64,000 nucleotides of DNA from Diphasiastrum complanatum (Eukaryota > Streptophyta > Lycopodiopsida > Lycopodiales > Lycopodiaceae): contig CM055109.1 of NCBI GenBank assembly GCA_029204225.1, positions 32,992,927 to 33,056,926 of the forward strand, given 5' to 3'. Of the stretch, positions 1 to 13,100 are shown in pieces. Within the stretch, counting starts at the first letter, position 1, and each line of letters opens with the position of its first letter. The notes under the pieces were generated by a model that was given only the letters and a program-made list of their open reading frames with translations, was not told the origin of the DNA and made no database searches. The position numbers and the translations under genes were made by a program.

Positions 1-324
1 GGCTGTCAATTCTGAAAAATGATGTATTATGGATCCTTCAACTCTAAACTCTTTTCAGTAATCATTCACTAAGATTATCCAAGCCTAAGATTTTCACTAC
101 AATCACACTATAATTGCTAGATTGGCAATTACTCCTTAATACACTATGATCACAAAGCAAAATGCATTCAACACAACTTAAAGCACATGTGGAATAGAAA
201 ATCAACTAAATAGCATTCTATTGATCAAAAACACAAGCAAAATCAAGTTATAGATTTATGCTCCTACTCAGCTTTGAACAACAATGTCTCTAGATCTCAA
301 AATTGCATCTCAATAATGCATGTA

Positions 325-1254
325 GAAATGATCTTCATCAAAATGATACTGGATGAGCTCGGATTTGACAATTAAGGTTTTTGATTAATAGGTCTTGACC
401 AAACCAGAACATATAAATCCCTAATCCAGGAATCTCACCTACTTGGCAGATTTAGGTGAGTTATGTGGATTGTCACCAAATCCTCAAATTTGGTCTACAA
501 TTTAGGACCTTGATTTGGTGCTGAACTTGGCCACTAGATACTGATGTCAAAGCTTTGTACTCGACCTTGGTGGAAGACGGTGTCTTGCTTCTTTGAGAGC
601 CATGAAATGATGACTCCTTCTATCAATATTGTCTCCTACAAAATCCAAAATAAAACCAATGTGATCTCCTCTATACAATATGCCAAAATCTAGTGTGCTA
701 GAAGTGTATCTAAGCACTCTTTTGGCTAACATCTGATGATGAACCAAACGAGATTGCATGTATTGACTTTATCTATTGACACTATAGCTCAAATAGGGTC
801 TCATAATAGTGATCCATATTAAGGAGCCTACAAGACTCTTATAGAATGTGATGTCCTTGAAAGATCTGTCATCGCCTCCATTTGGATCTCTTACATGATG
901 CTCTGTTGGAGTTTCTATTTTCTTGCACATATCTATGTGAAAGATAAGAATTGAAGTAAAACATTTGGATTGACAAATAGAACTATAATTACAAGTCCTA
1001 ACTACCTCAATGAACTTGCACTTTTGATTCCTTACATAGTGTACAAATGATCCTCATCAAAGTGATATTGGATGAGCTTAGATTTTAGCATTAGAGTTTT
1101 CCATCATCAGATCTTGACCTAACCCTAACATTTGAATCCATAATATAGGAAATACGTCTATTTGGTGGTTGGATTTAGGTGAGTCATGTGGATTGTCATC
1201 AAATCCCTCAAAATTGGCCAATAATTTAGGAATCGAACTTGTGACTCAACTTGG

Positions 1255-1256
<2 letters not shown>
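325..1256 (-). mobile_element. Decayed Copia fragment between diverged direct repeats
   Basis: The minus strand of about 547-1000 encodes a broken stretch of Copia polymerase at the reverse transcriptase/RNase H boundary. It shows the KRVLRY block, a GDNIDRRS segment like the family's GD-DRKS motif, and upstream residues resembling 'DITFYKSLVGSLIWITIMRP'. The same region is preserved far better at 22063-22986. Several stops and a frameshift show it is dead. It is flanked by two diverged direct repeats, about 325-536 and 1046-1256. Both run from 'caaatgatc-tcatcaaa' through 'ttaggtgagt-atgtggattgtca' to 'caactTGGCC'. I infer these are old LTR or subterminal copies, but could not define their ends. 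Confidence is good for Copia origin and moderate for the repeats. Confidence 0.6.

Positions 1257-1292
<36 letters not shown>
1255..1292. repeat. (CA)n microsatellite
   Basis: About 19 uninterrupted CA units directly follow the second direct repeat of the Copia fragment. Confidence 0.95.
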
Positions 1293-1294
<2 letters not shown>

Positions 1295-2610
1295 AATAAA
1301 TTTCAATCACCTATTGATCATCACGTAACCATGTACAAATAGTGGACAATGGATGCCATGTGATACATAGTAAACTAGCTAGATTATAACTAGCCTTTGG
1401 ATATAATCCAATAGTGTGCTAACAAAATCAAGAAAACAAATTGTACTTTAATAAGCTATCTACCTATCAAATTGTCCAAAGGCTTGCAAGATCCATTATT
1501 TCTTATGCCTCCCCCTATTACGTCAAAAAATCTGAACACAAAGAATGATATAAGTTTATAAGCTCTTTGGCTCTTGCCTTGAATTGTGCATCAACAAAAA
1601 CATTTCATATATGGACGTTCCAGATTTAGTTTGAAAAACCTTGTTAACTAGCACCTAATAAGAAACCTAAATACAATTAGGATAAGCTATAGTTCTCAGC
1701 CTTCAAATCAAGAATTCATCTAGCAATAATTCAATGGCTCGCATCTGTATAGTGGAACCGGTTGGGGTCAGCAAGATTTGCCTAGGAACCAATAGGCTCA
1801 TTAGGGAAAATGAAGTTCTTGTAGTGAAATCAACAAATCCACTATGTAATTGCCGATGTGGCACCCTACACTGACTCCTAAAAAATGCCCCCCAAATGTT
1901 GGGAGCTTTGTTACATTAAGTGAGACAACTAGTAACACAATGACATTGTTTTGGGAATTTGACATGAAAAAGGGTGATCTTTTTGGTATTTTTTAAATTT
2001 CCTAATTTTAGCCTAAAATCATGGTTCTTTACAAGTGAATCTCGACATCATGTAGAAATGACATACAAAATATTTTATTTTGACAATAGATCATGTCAAT
2101 TTTTTTTTACAATTTCATAAAACCATCATCATACTAAATACTTATTCAACTTATTCCAATGCACTCACTTGAATCTTCAACAAATGAAATCAAGATGAAA
2201 TCTCAAAGATTTGGAACTACACAAGTCTCTTAATCTCACAACTAGTAAACAAACACATAGAATGTGATAAATCTTGATCAACAAATGATCACGCCCCAAT
2301 AGAATGAATCTTGAACCTAAAAGATCTTGAAAAAACTCTTGCAAAAGTTTGGAGCCTTTTCCACGAGATCCTATTCTATCCAGTTATGCATACATCTCTT
2401 CCTATAAATGTGATGGTGATATTGGTGAGGCGTGCTTGTGTGGAAGAGGGAAAGCCTTACTTTGAAAAAAACAACTGTGTCGTGTGGCTAATTCATGTGC
2501 TGGGAACTTGAAGCCCTGAATCTTCATTTCTGACTCCCCTTGAAAGTACCCTTTCTGGTGCACTTGCTGCAACGATTGATTTTCATCGTTCTTGCAAGGT
2601 TTAAGTTTTG
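1293..2610. other. Intergenic stretch with no recognised gene
   Basis: I see no coding region with family resemblance here. The 66-codon plus-strand ORF at 2311-2511 has no recognisable motif and lies in AT-rich sequence, so I treat it as chance. Confidence 0.5.
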
Positions 2611-2689
2611 ATTTCTCAATGCCAAAAAAAATTCAACATATAATTAGGTGCTTTGAAAAAAGTATTTCTGAGTATATATTGTAGACAAA

Positions 2690-2832
2690 TAGTAAGACTG
2701 GCAAGTAGATTGATGGGCCCATGGCATTGTAGTATCTGGCCAACAGCCTCCATAATGACCCTACCAATGTGCACAAGAGGAATCGAACTCCTCGAGATGA
2801 GGAAAGAATCTGTCAACCACTATGTCACATTC
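2690..2832 (-). repeat. tRNA-derived SINE-like sequence
   Basis: On the minus strand an A-box-like stretch (TGACATAGTGGTTGACAG) is followed about 35 nt later by a B-box-like stretch (GAGTTCGATTCCTC, compare GGTTCGANNCC). This is the spacing of a tRNA-type polymerase III promoter. The sequence does not fold into a full cloverleaf that I can defend, and the downstream part is not tRNA. A tRNA-derived SINE is therefore more likely than a functional tRNA gene. The 3' limit is a guess, as I found no clear poly(A) or poly(T) tail or target duplication. Confidence 0.4.
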
Positions 2833-2967
2833 CAGGGACTACAAAAATTAAAAGCTCTTCCTTACAAGAAAAAAAATGCTGATTTAACAAGCAAGCATTC
2901 AATGAATCATTGTTTGCTAGTGGTAAACATTAATAGAGTACAAAAACTAGTTATTACCTTACATTAG

Positions 2968-3911
2968 ATGAGAATCAAGAAAAAGTGACATGTAACAAAC
3001 TGTAGTAGATCAATCTACAGAACTGAATGCTATCCCTACCACAAGGAGGTGCTTAGAACCTCATTAAGTTTCCCTTGCAAATGCGTAGTAAGAGATTCTC
3101 TGTTTTGTTTCTCCAATAGGAGCAACAAGAATAACATGCAAAATTTTCTGAAAACTTTACAACATTATGGAATTAAGGATTGTAAAACTCCTAGTATTTT
3201 GTAAAATTCTGGCACTACCATTCTTCAAAACAGCTGCTGAAAGATGCTAACCAACTACAATTTAAAGTAGTCCTTTCCAAGAGATGGGCTTCATGCCCAT
3301 GACACAGAAGCCCTTCTAAAGGACAAGTAGCAGACCTTGGACCAAAAGTGAGCATCAAAAGCAGGCCTAACTCTGAAGAAAGATGAAGCCGATTAACGGA
3401 AGAAAGCTAATTGAGCTCATGCCTTCCTCACCCCTAATCAAATTGGCATCAAGTAAGCCTCAAAAGTCGTTCCCACACTCCGTGTGATGATGATATCCCA
3501 CGTTTCTGAAGCTCGATCTCATCCAATCATTCCCATCCATATATATCAGGACCTGTCACGTGTAGAACATAAAATCATGTTAATATCGACAATAAAAATT
3601 GTACATTAGCGGTACTAAAACTTCTAAGGCTCACTAGCAAACCATCCTAATCAAAACTTTATGACTAATAAAGTAGACATAGAAGTGATGAAAGTAGACA
3701 AAAGCTCTGCTGAGGTCCTAATCCTAAAGTTACCACTTATTCATACAATTAACAAAAGTAAGAAGAACGAACGTGATTCAATAAATTGAATGAAGTCAAC
3801 ACTGGTTCCCATACAATCTAAATAGAAAGATTCAAACTGGCATTGGAGTCAAATGAACTACTTGCTCTCAGAAAGTTTAAGAAAATAGGTTCTAATCAGT
3901 TCACAAACTTC

Positions 3912-3953
<42 letters not shown>

Positions 3954-4121
3954 CACACACACACACACACACACACCCTTGCAATAAAAAGCTTACGCAA
4001 AGCCATAATAAGCTAACTGCAACATGCAGATGCTACTTGTTGACAAAATAACTTCAGAATATACCTTGAAAAAATTTGGAATGTGCAAATACGGTGTCGC
4101 TTTTGAAATCAATTGTGAGAA
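2968..4121. other. Region 3' of the SURF6 gene, no separate gene seen
   Basis: This stretch lies downstream of the SURF6 stop codon and should contain its 3' UTR and polyadenylation site. I could not place either with confidence. It also holds the (GA)n and (CA)n tracts at 3914-3976. No other coding signal was found on either strand. Confidence 0.5.
3914..3976. repeat. Compound (GA)n-(CA)n microsatellite
   Basis: Eighteen GA units (3914-3949) are followed, after a 'cata' interruption, by about 12 CA units. It lies about 150 nt beyond the SURF6 stop codon, so it may fall in the 3' UTR. Confidence 0.95.
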
Positions 4122-7100
4122 TCATGTATTGATGAAGCCCTCCTTGCGGCCTTCAAATCCAGGTCTTGAAAGTTTCTTATCCCTCTGATATACACGAGTC
4201 AATAAAAAAAATCAGCAAAAAGAACATGAATTCATTTATGCTTATCAGTTGCTACAGAATATTCAAAACGAGGGTCCATGGCGTCCAAAGTCCAAAGGTA
4301 GAACTACCGAAAGGTCTTGTGGAAAAAGAAGAAAACAAAGATGATCAAAATGGATTGAAAAATACAAAAATAATTTTGTAAATTTTGCAGCTATTTCAAA
4401 AGAGAATTTACGAGTTGAAAAGATGATCAATTCTAAATGTTCTTGCAGCCGGAGGAGGACAAGAACAACCAACATTAACCAAAAACTTGTTAGCTTTTAA
4501 AGATTGTATCAGTTTCATATTGGACCTTCATGATTTTTCTTTCTTTTACAGCTTCATGTCGCTGCATTATATGCTCTTTTCTGTTCTGCTGTTTAGCGTC
4601 AGCATTTTTCTTCTCAAAATCCTTCCTATCCTGCCTGCAATGTACACATCACCTTGCGTTAAAAACGAATGCCCTGATCGGCAGAGCTAAAATGTTGGAG
4701 AATTTGACCTTGAAGTAGACTGCTTGAATATACTCCGTGCCTGCTAACAATTAAATTTGACTATGCAGACACACCCAAACCAGATAGAAACAAAACCCTT
4801 TTCAGATGCACGTCTCATGCTAAGCTACATTCTGACTATGTAAACAAGGTAGCACATACGACAACGATCATAAAGAACAAAAAATAACATGAAGATAGAA
4901 ACTAAATTCCATTAACTAGACAGACATACCAATTCTGTGCACTCTTCTGCCGCTGTTGTTTTTCCCTTCTCAAGCTCCGTTTTATAAGCTTAGGATTGTC
5001 CAAAACCTGAAAGTATGAAACGTGTAAAAATGTGACCTGTTACAAAAACTACATGAAAACCTGGACGGTTTGAAATGGCAAATGATGCCTCACTAAATTT
5101 ATAAGGATTCCTTATAACGATACTTATAAGAAGATATTAGCCCATAAGCATTAAAATAGGAGTCTCTTAGCAATATTACTTCACGTCACATCTCATTGAA
5201 GCTACTGTGGGTAGCTGTTGCCATCTACTTTTTGGAATCAGACAGCATAATGTACAAAACCCTCTTCAACATGTGATGAGATGAACACAAAAGTAGATAA
5301 ATTAGAATAGAGTGAGTACTTAAGTCATTCAACATACTTGCATGATATTACCAAAGCCTTTAAATCCTTGATAAATCATAAACATCTGCATACAGAGAAA
5401 CCTAATTCCTATATGATGTATCAATGGATAGAATATGAGCAAGATTTAAACATGATCTTCATAACTTCGAATGAAGTATCAAAACCTTGACCTTTCTTCA
5501 CATATCCTTGACCCATTGATCCATCATGCATAGGATGGACCATATGCTTTATCACACCTACTCACTTGAGAGTAGATTGAGGTCACACTCAAATCCACAT
5601 TACTTTTGTACATCCTAGAAGAGAATAAACTGTCAAAGTTCTATTACTTTTCTCTTAGGGTGTGATTGGCTGCAAGCCAGTCTTTCAAAGATTCATTCAT
5701 ACATGGTCCACTTACTACTTAGCAAAAGCTTGTGAACTCAATTTGAGTTAGAAATTAGAAAAGTTCTGACCTGAGAAACTAATTCAGAGTGAAAACGTCA
5801 AAGACTTTCCATTCTGTGTTATTATTTGAAAAGTTGATAGTCTTTCAACCATAGAAAGTTGAACCTAATAAGACATTTGCAGGTAGCTAAAACCGATTTA
5901 ATCAGCAGAGTCAGGAAATTGTCCAAGCTCAACAAATTACCAACCAAAGTCAAGTGCTGCAGTAGAGGTTAACTCATTAGTTTGATTCCAACCTTGAAAT
6001 GTCAAGATTATGCAGCAAAGTATCTTTGAGATAAAAATTCAAGATACTTAACCTTCTCTCCAGCAGCTCGACTCACAGCAGCATTCCATGAATGTTTTGA
6101 GGCGACCTCCTGAAAGATCCATAACACTGTCATCATACATGTAAACTGCCTGAGGCTAACATCATTGCAACTACAAATGATAGGACAACATCAAGTGAAC
6201 TAATCTTATATACTAAAAAGCAATACACCTATTAACGAGCAGATGATGGACGCAAACAGTTTACCACAACCAGGATAACGTAAAGCAAATACAATACTGA
6301 ATTGTAATAGAAAACAAGGTGAAAGTGTGCTAGATCTCTTCAGTAATCAATGGCATGATTGCATCCCCCCTTTCCCAAACGAAAGTTACAAGGCTGACAT
6401 ACCATGCCTTTCTCAGGATCTTGAATATCAGCTTGAAGTTTGGTAGCCTGAAAAATAAAGAATTATAATAACCTGTGAAGTCAACGAAAGATGATCAAGA
6501 CCTAAGTACCACTGACATCATTCATTAATTCTCTGTATATAGAAAAGAATCATTGTAAACTCCTTGTGAAGAGGTTCGTTTACCTTTTCTAGAAGTGATT
6601 CCTTTGAATCCTTCCGGCGTTTGTGGCGACCATTTTGTCCTGCGGCATAAGGATCTATCTTCACTCGACTAAATTCAAGCTGCGCTGGACCGACACCATT
6701 TGAATCTGTCTGCATGGAAATCAAGCCCCTCTTTCAAAACAACCTTGCTAGTTGCCCACATCATAAATATAACAGGTTAAGTCATGAATTTAGTTGAAGG
6801 AAAAGGGCATGCATCATCTTTTTCCTCTGTATATGTATGTCCAAGAAAATGCTAATATCTCTAGTTTTGAGGCTGAAAAAGGCAACAATAACAGAAGGAA
6901 ATGCCAATGGCCCAAGACTGCAACACCAAGGACAACTTGAAAGACAGGCCAAATAACACTAGAAGAAAGAGCTCAAATTTGGGAAGAATTAAATGTAACA
7001 CCCAACAAATTCTACATGTTTTGAGCAATAAAATAATTCATGGAAATGTACAAAGACTACATGTACTTTCAAATGGGCAAATAGAATCCCAAAAACCTAG

Positions 7101-10100
7101 TCCCCATAAAGGAACAGGGTGGAAATATCATTCTGTATTTTTATAAGAGCCAAATGAGTAGTTTGGATCTTATATATATATGGATTAATACAGCATTCTC
7201 TCGACCTCTGAGGAGTAAAACTTCATACTTTCTTTGAGCCAACTTGCCTCACTTGTTGCTGACATGAAGTGACTCACTAGAACATTATCACATATCATAA
7301 TCACTTTTGGCATGTGATGAATTTCAAATAAAGGTCAAAGAGCTTTTAAAAGTTTTCAACCAAGCTAACTATCAACTCAATATGGTGTGAAGCAACAACA
7401 ACCTGATAAACTAACGAGTTCACAGTAGTCAGTTCAAAATTCATCAACAAAGGCACATCAACAAAAAATTCATCAAATTCTTGCTCAGCATAAAAACTTT
7501 GTTCAGCTTGGGATCAGTTTTAACATTTTTCTGAAGAATTCAAAGATAATGCAAAGAGATGAGATTCTCGATTGATCCAGGACTTAAAACTAGTCTAGCT
7601 GCATGCGAAGGCAGCTAAAGGTAAGCAATACTCGATGAGATAAACTCGCATCCCTTCACAACAGTAATGCAGATAAAGAGGAGACTTGCCTCTATAAATC
7701 CCAACTCGTCCTATGAATTCCAAGTTCTGAATATGTTATGACATTTACTTGAATCTTGTACATATTTCAAGAAGATAACATCAACACCAAGGTACTGAAA
7801 CCTGTGCGAAATATAAAAGAACTAAAAGAAAAGCACTACTGGTGACTAGCTATATGTACATATAACTTACCAAGCGACAACTTCTTCTATGATCTCATTA
7901 ACTACTGAAATCCATGTGCTAACTCCTAAAGACAGGCATACTTCTTCCTTGACATAGGATTGAGCCTCACGTACACGTTCCAAGTTGTATGTATAAGCAA
8001 CCAGTAGGTGACAAATGTATAACAGCTTTGGCTGATTAATAGAGTAAGAGATAATGAAGACCATGAAAAATTGTTCTCACTTGTATCTAATTATTACATA
8101 GACAACATGCTATCAACAAGATAGCAATGTTCACATGATGCTCCAATGTTGTACATGATTCCATGCACGCATGAAACTTACTATATTGTAGCAGATCTTG
8201 CCCTGGTGATCTAACTTTTAACTACTCTATACTTGTACTTGGGTATCGTCATTGGTCTTCTATTTTTTTTTTTAGAATTTTGGCCAAAGTTTTTTACTAT
8301 GATTTTGTAGTTTTGTAGATCTTTGTCTTAGCTTGAATTTGAGCCAATTTCCAACTAATTTGGTGGAGAATTGACAAAGATATGCAAGTTCTTGTGAAAG
8401 AGGTCCAATTCTAGTTTTGGTAGTATTTTTGGGAGAGAACCACTTCATTTTTTTGGCAAATTTTTTTCGCACCCTTCAGATTAAAGTTTCAAAGGGACCG
8501 CCCACAAAAGTCATGTGAACTTGCTCGATAGAACTTCCTTGGCCGGTTGGCCTCATGGCTTAGAGTATAGGAACTGGAGACCAGGAGCAACAGCCTAATT
8601 GTAGAGTTAACCTAAAAACTGCTTGTTTTGCTCATACTAAGGTACAATCTGTATTTGTTCCACAAGGCACTGAACTAGAGCATTTCTAGAAAGAAGGTAG
8701 CATGCGCTAAACTAAACAATGGCATCACACTTTGAAATACTGAATTGCGAATCCAAAAACAGATTCAAAACAAATGTATAAGAAGTTCAACAGAACCTAT
8801 AAGAATTGATTTCGATTCCAACCTTTTGTGCAACTGGAATGCTCTGATTATCCCCTTTTTGTCTTTTGATTTGTAGGTTATGATTGCTTGAAGCAGCTTT
8901 TCTCTTTTGCTGTTGTGCCTCTTTCTTTTTTTGGTCTTGCCAACTGCGAGCACTTTTCGCTGCTGCTGCCGAAATATCTGCATGTCGCTTTGCTCGAAGC
9001 ATCTCAATCCGTTTGCGTAACTTTTCTTGGAGTTCTTCATAAGTAACAGCCCTTTTCAGTTTCAGCCCTGTACAAAAACGTAACGGAGCAACAAGGATAC
9101 AATCAAATATATAGATTGTAATGTTGACTAGTTTTCAAGCAAAGCCTCCGGACAGAAGACGCATGGATATGTATGGTCTATCTTGTATAAATGTTATCTT
9201 TACAAAGACTGACACTATTTCCTCTTTCGAGAGAAAACAAAATTTGAAACCATAGCATGTCAATGACAAAGTTACAATGTGACCAAGTTGAACAGTATAC
9301 TCTGGTAAATAGCATATAGGGTACAGATTTTAAATGGTTTTGGAACAATAACTCCATGACAGCCCTCTTTTGCAAACATGTATCCACCCATCCTCCCTGA
9401 TGTTGGGCCCATAAAAGCCTCACATTTGCTGCACAATATTCAAACCTCCACTGGCCACATCTAATCAAACTTTGCAGCAAACATCTCAAATGTACACTGC
9501 ATCCAACTGCTGTGACAAGTTGTAGTGCTAGTCAAGATGCATGCCGCATGCGGCATTCGAAAGACAATATTGTTTCTTTTCACCCCTCATGCTGGTTTGG
9601 CCATGCATGCGAGCTATTTTAGGTGCCATTTCTATTTTTGCTATATCAAAGTCAAAGTCCTAAAGTCAGGTTAATTAGTCTTGCATGTAGGATGGCACAA
9701 TAGTTCTAGAATAGAACATGATTTTTCACTTAGAAATTTAATAAGATCTTTACCCAAAATAGAGAGAAACTATAGTAATCAATTTTTTGCTTTTTATTTT
9801 ATGCTTTATGGCATGCTTTTAGCTTTCGCTAAGGACAACAAATTGCATGAGGGCTTGTGCCCCACCTCCATTCGTTCCTTTGTAGAGAGCTATGCTCATT
9901 CTTCAACTAATCTAAGTTCTCTTTAATCTCTTATGTTGATCTTGATTGGTGTGTGTGATTGGCAATATGATTAGTTCACTCCTATCTTGAATTTGAGCAT
10001 CAAATTCAACTTCTCAAGCAAAGGCAAATGGAAGACCAAAGGAACCAAGAAGAGCCAAAGCAAGAGTGCCAAGCTTCTTGATCTTGGAAGCTATCAAGAT

Positions 10101-13100
10101 TCTACATGAGGGAGTGAGATTGTTTTTGCAAGTGTGCAATCGAATTATTCAAGGAGCATTAGTTGCATGTGGAGTCAACGTTGTTACGAGGACAACGTGC
10201 ATGTTCTAGGAGGAGATCAGATCCTTGAAAAAAGGTTGTTACGGATCAGTATTATCGGTTAACAATGGCAGGATTGAATGATGCTGAGTTATCGAAATCT
10301 AGTAAGCTAGATGGTACAAACTTTAGCATCTGGAAGTTCAAGATGCAAAAGATTCTCCAAGATCGATAATATTGGGAAATTGTCACAAGTGCTTCTTTCA
10401 ATGAGTTTTGTCATCTCATTTCCTCCTATATTGTTACAGGAGGAAATGAGATGACAAAATCTTGTTGACAAGGACAATTAAGGCATTACACAAAGGAGTG
10501 CTGGAAAAACAAGTTCAAGAAGAAGCCAGATGGTTTTGTTGAAGGAGGACTTAATGCAAAGATAGGTGTTTTGAATCTTAACGATTATGAATTGTTTTTG
10601 GCATCAATATCTTCAGGTGTCTTCTCAATGGAAGAGATCACATACCTAAGGATTCAAGGAGCAAATTGGATTCAAAGGCTACTACGTGTTTAGTTCTTTT
10701 ATATGACATTCAAGAGAAGGGCTGCAAGTTGTATGACTTAGAGAGTAAGAAAATTATCATAAGTAAGGATGTAATCTTTGATGATGATGGATCTTATAAA
10801 GATACAAAAATATCTCTTGATAGGAAACAAGATGGAGGAATTCCTATCTTGTGTGACGAGTCATTACAGGAGCTTGAGTCAACACCTGTACCGCCTACAC
10901 CAATTCAAGTACCTAGAGTGACCATGTTTGAGAAAGGAAAAAGGAAGGAGAGATCAAGAACATGGGATACTTATTCACCTCAAACTTCACCAGGTAGGAA
11001 GCATCTACATTAGATACTAGAAGATTACCTAGATGGTACTATGAGACTATCAAGGATAGCGTTATTGAGGAAAAGAGAGAATCTAGAACGCAAGGAACTA
11101 GGAGATCTACTAGACTTGACAAGCATCAGGATCAACAAGAGGATCATGAGGATGAGGAAGTAGACTTTGCATATATGGCTACAATGTTCGAAGTTGAGGA
11201 TCCATCTACTTTGAAAAAGAGGATGATTGGAAGGAAAGCTATGGATGAGAAGCATAACTCAATCATAAAGAACAAGACTCAAGGCTTGTTCCATTACCTA
11301 CAGGCAAAAAGGTTATTCGATGCAAGTGGATTTATAAAACTAAATATAAATTGGATGGTTCTATAGACAAACATAAGGCAAGGTTGGTTGCAAAAGGGTA
11401 TGTCAATAAGAAGGTATTGACGATAAAGAGACTTTTGAACTAGTTCCTAAGTTAACTACTATGAGGATAGTTTTGTCATTGCCAACTTAGTTTGGATGGG
11501 ATATTCAACAAATGGATGTTAAATAATGCATTTCCTAATGGATTTCTAGAGGAGGAAGTTTACATGGAGCAGCCAGAGGGATACATAGTAACCGGACAGG
11601 AAGACAAGGGTTGCAAGTTGGAGTTTTCATGGAGTAGTTCGAATCCTACACTATATGTTTTGATCAGGGATGGCCATATTGTTATTATAGTGATGTATGT
11701 GGATCTTGTTATCACAGGTTCGGTTCGTGATTTGATTCAAAATATTAAGAAAGATCTCTCATCAGAGTTTGATATGAAAGATCTTGGCTCACTACAATAC
11801 TTTCTTGGGATTGAGGTCGGGAGAGTAGCACATGAACTATCTATTTCTCAATCTAAGCATGCTCATGAACTTCTTAAAAAGTTCAATATGTTAGAGTGCA
11901 AGCCTATTTCTACACCTTATAAGAGTGGGTGTAAGCTTACTAAAGCTAAGGATGATTAGGATGTAGACGGGAAGTTATATAGAAAGCTTGCTGGAAGCTT
12001 TAATCTGTCTGACTACTACAGACCAGATATTGCATATGCTATTAGTATGTCAGTTTATGGCTAAGCCTAGGTAGATTTACTAAAAAGCTGCCAAGCGAGT
12101 ACTCAAGTATATGAAGGGTATGATTTGCAATTGTAGGGATATGTGGATGTTGATTGGGCTGGAGATGTAGAGGATCGAAGATTTACTACAGGTTATGTCT
12201 TTAGTCTTGGTTCAAGTTCTCTATCTTGGAGTTCAAAGTAGCATACTGTTGCATTATCATCTACAAAGGCAGAGTACCGAGCTACTAGGAGTGGAACAAG
12301 TGAAACAATATGGTTATCAAGGATTCGACAAGATCTTCATATGGTACGGGATACACCTACAATACTTCAATCTGATAATCAAAGTTCTATTAAATTGGCA
12401 AAGTTGCATGTAGGAGGGCACTAGCTCTAGAATTAAACATGATTTTTCACTAAATTCTCTTTATTCTCTTATGTTGATGTTGATTGGTATCTGTGACTGC
12501 TAATATGATTCGTTCACTCCTATCTTGAATTTGAGAATCAAATTCCAACTCTCTACAAGCCTGTGTGCAGGTTAAGAAGAAAGCCTAGTTCATAGAAAAC
12601 TTCCAGAGTTTGTGTGTCTTCCAAACTCCAAATCCTAGAGGCCTATGCACTGAAGGAGGGGTGTTTTCTGATTTTTATCATTAAGAAAGTCTTCGGCAGC
12701 CATATGGCCAAGACGACAACTACCATGGATATATGTCAAAAAGGATGGGGCACAACAACAAATCAGCACAAACTATGTGCCTAGCGGTCATACCAAAAAG
12801 GATCTGGCAATTTCAAGAGGAATTGGTAGGTGGCTAATCAGTAGCAGGTGATATTAGCGATTGCACGGCAGAAGTAGAGTGTACCAGCTAGTACAACTTT
12901 CTCAGCATAAAAAACTCATTGTACGATAAGGAAATAAGCCTGAAAAAATTGTACATCGTAGTGCCTACCAGTCATAAAGTCATTCTCGGCAGCATCACAG
13001 ATGGTACAGAGTAAGATACGCAAAGTACCTAGCTGCACAGCATCCATGCTTATGGAAATCACCAACAAGACAGTGCTTAGAAAAAAAGTTCGCACTTTCA

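Noticed and set aside
6901-7146. 81-codon plus-strand ORF
   Set aside because: It lies antisense within SURF6 intron 5 and has no recognisable domain.
8530-8600. tRNA-like or SINE A-box ('ggcctcatggcttagagtata')
   Set aside because: No B-box at the expected distance and no foldable cloverleaf.
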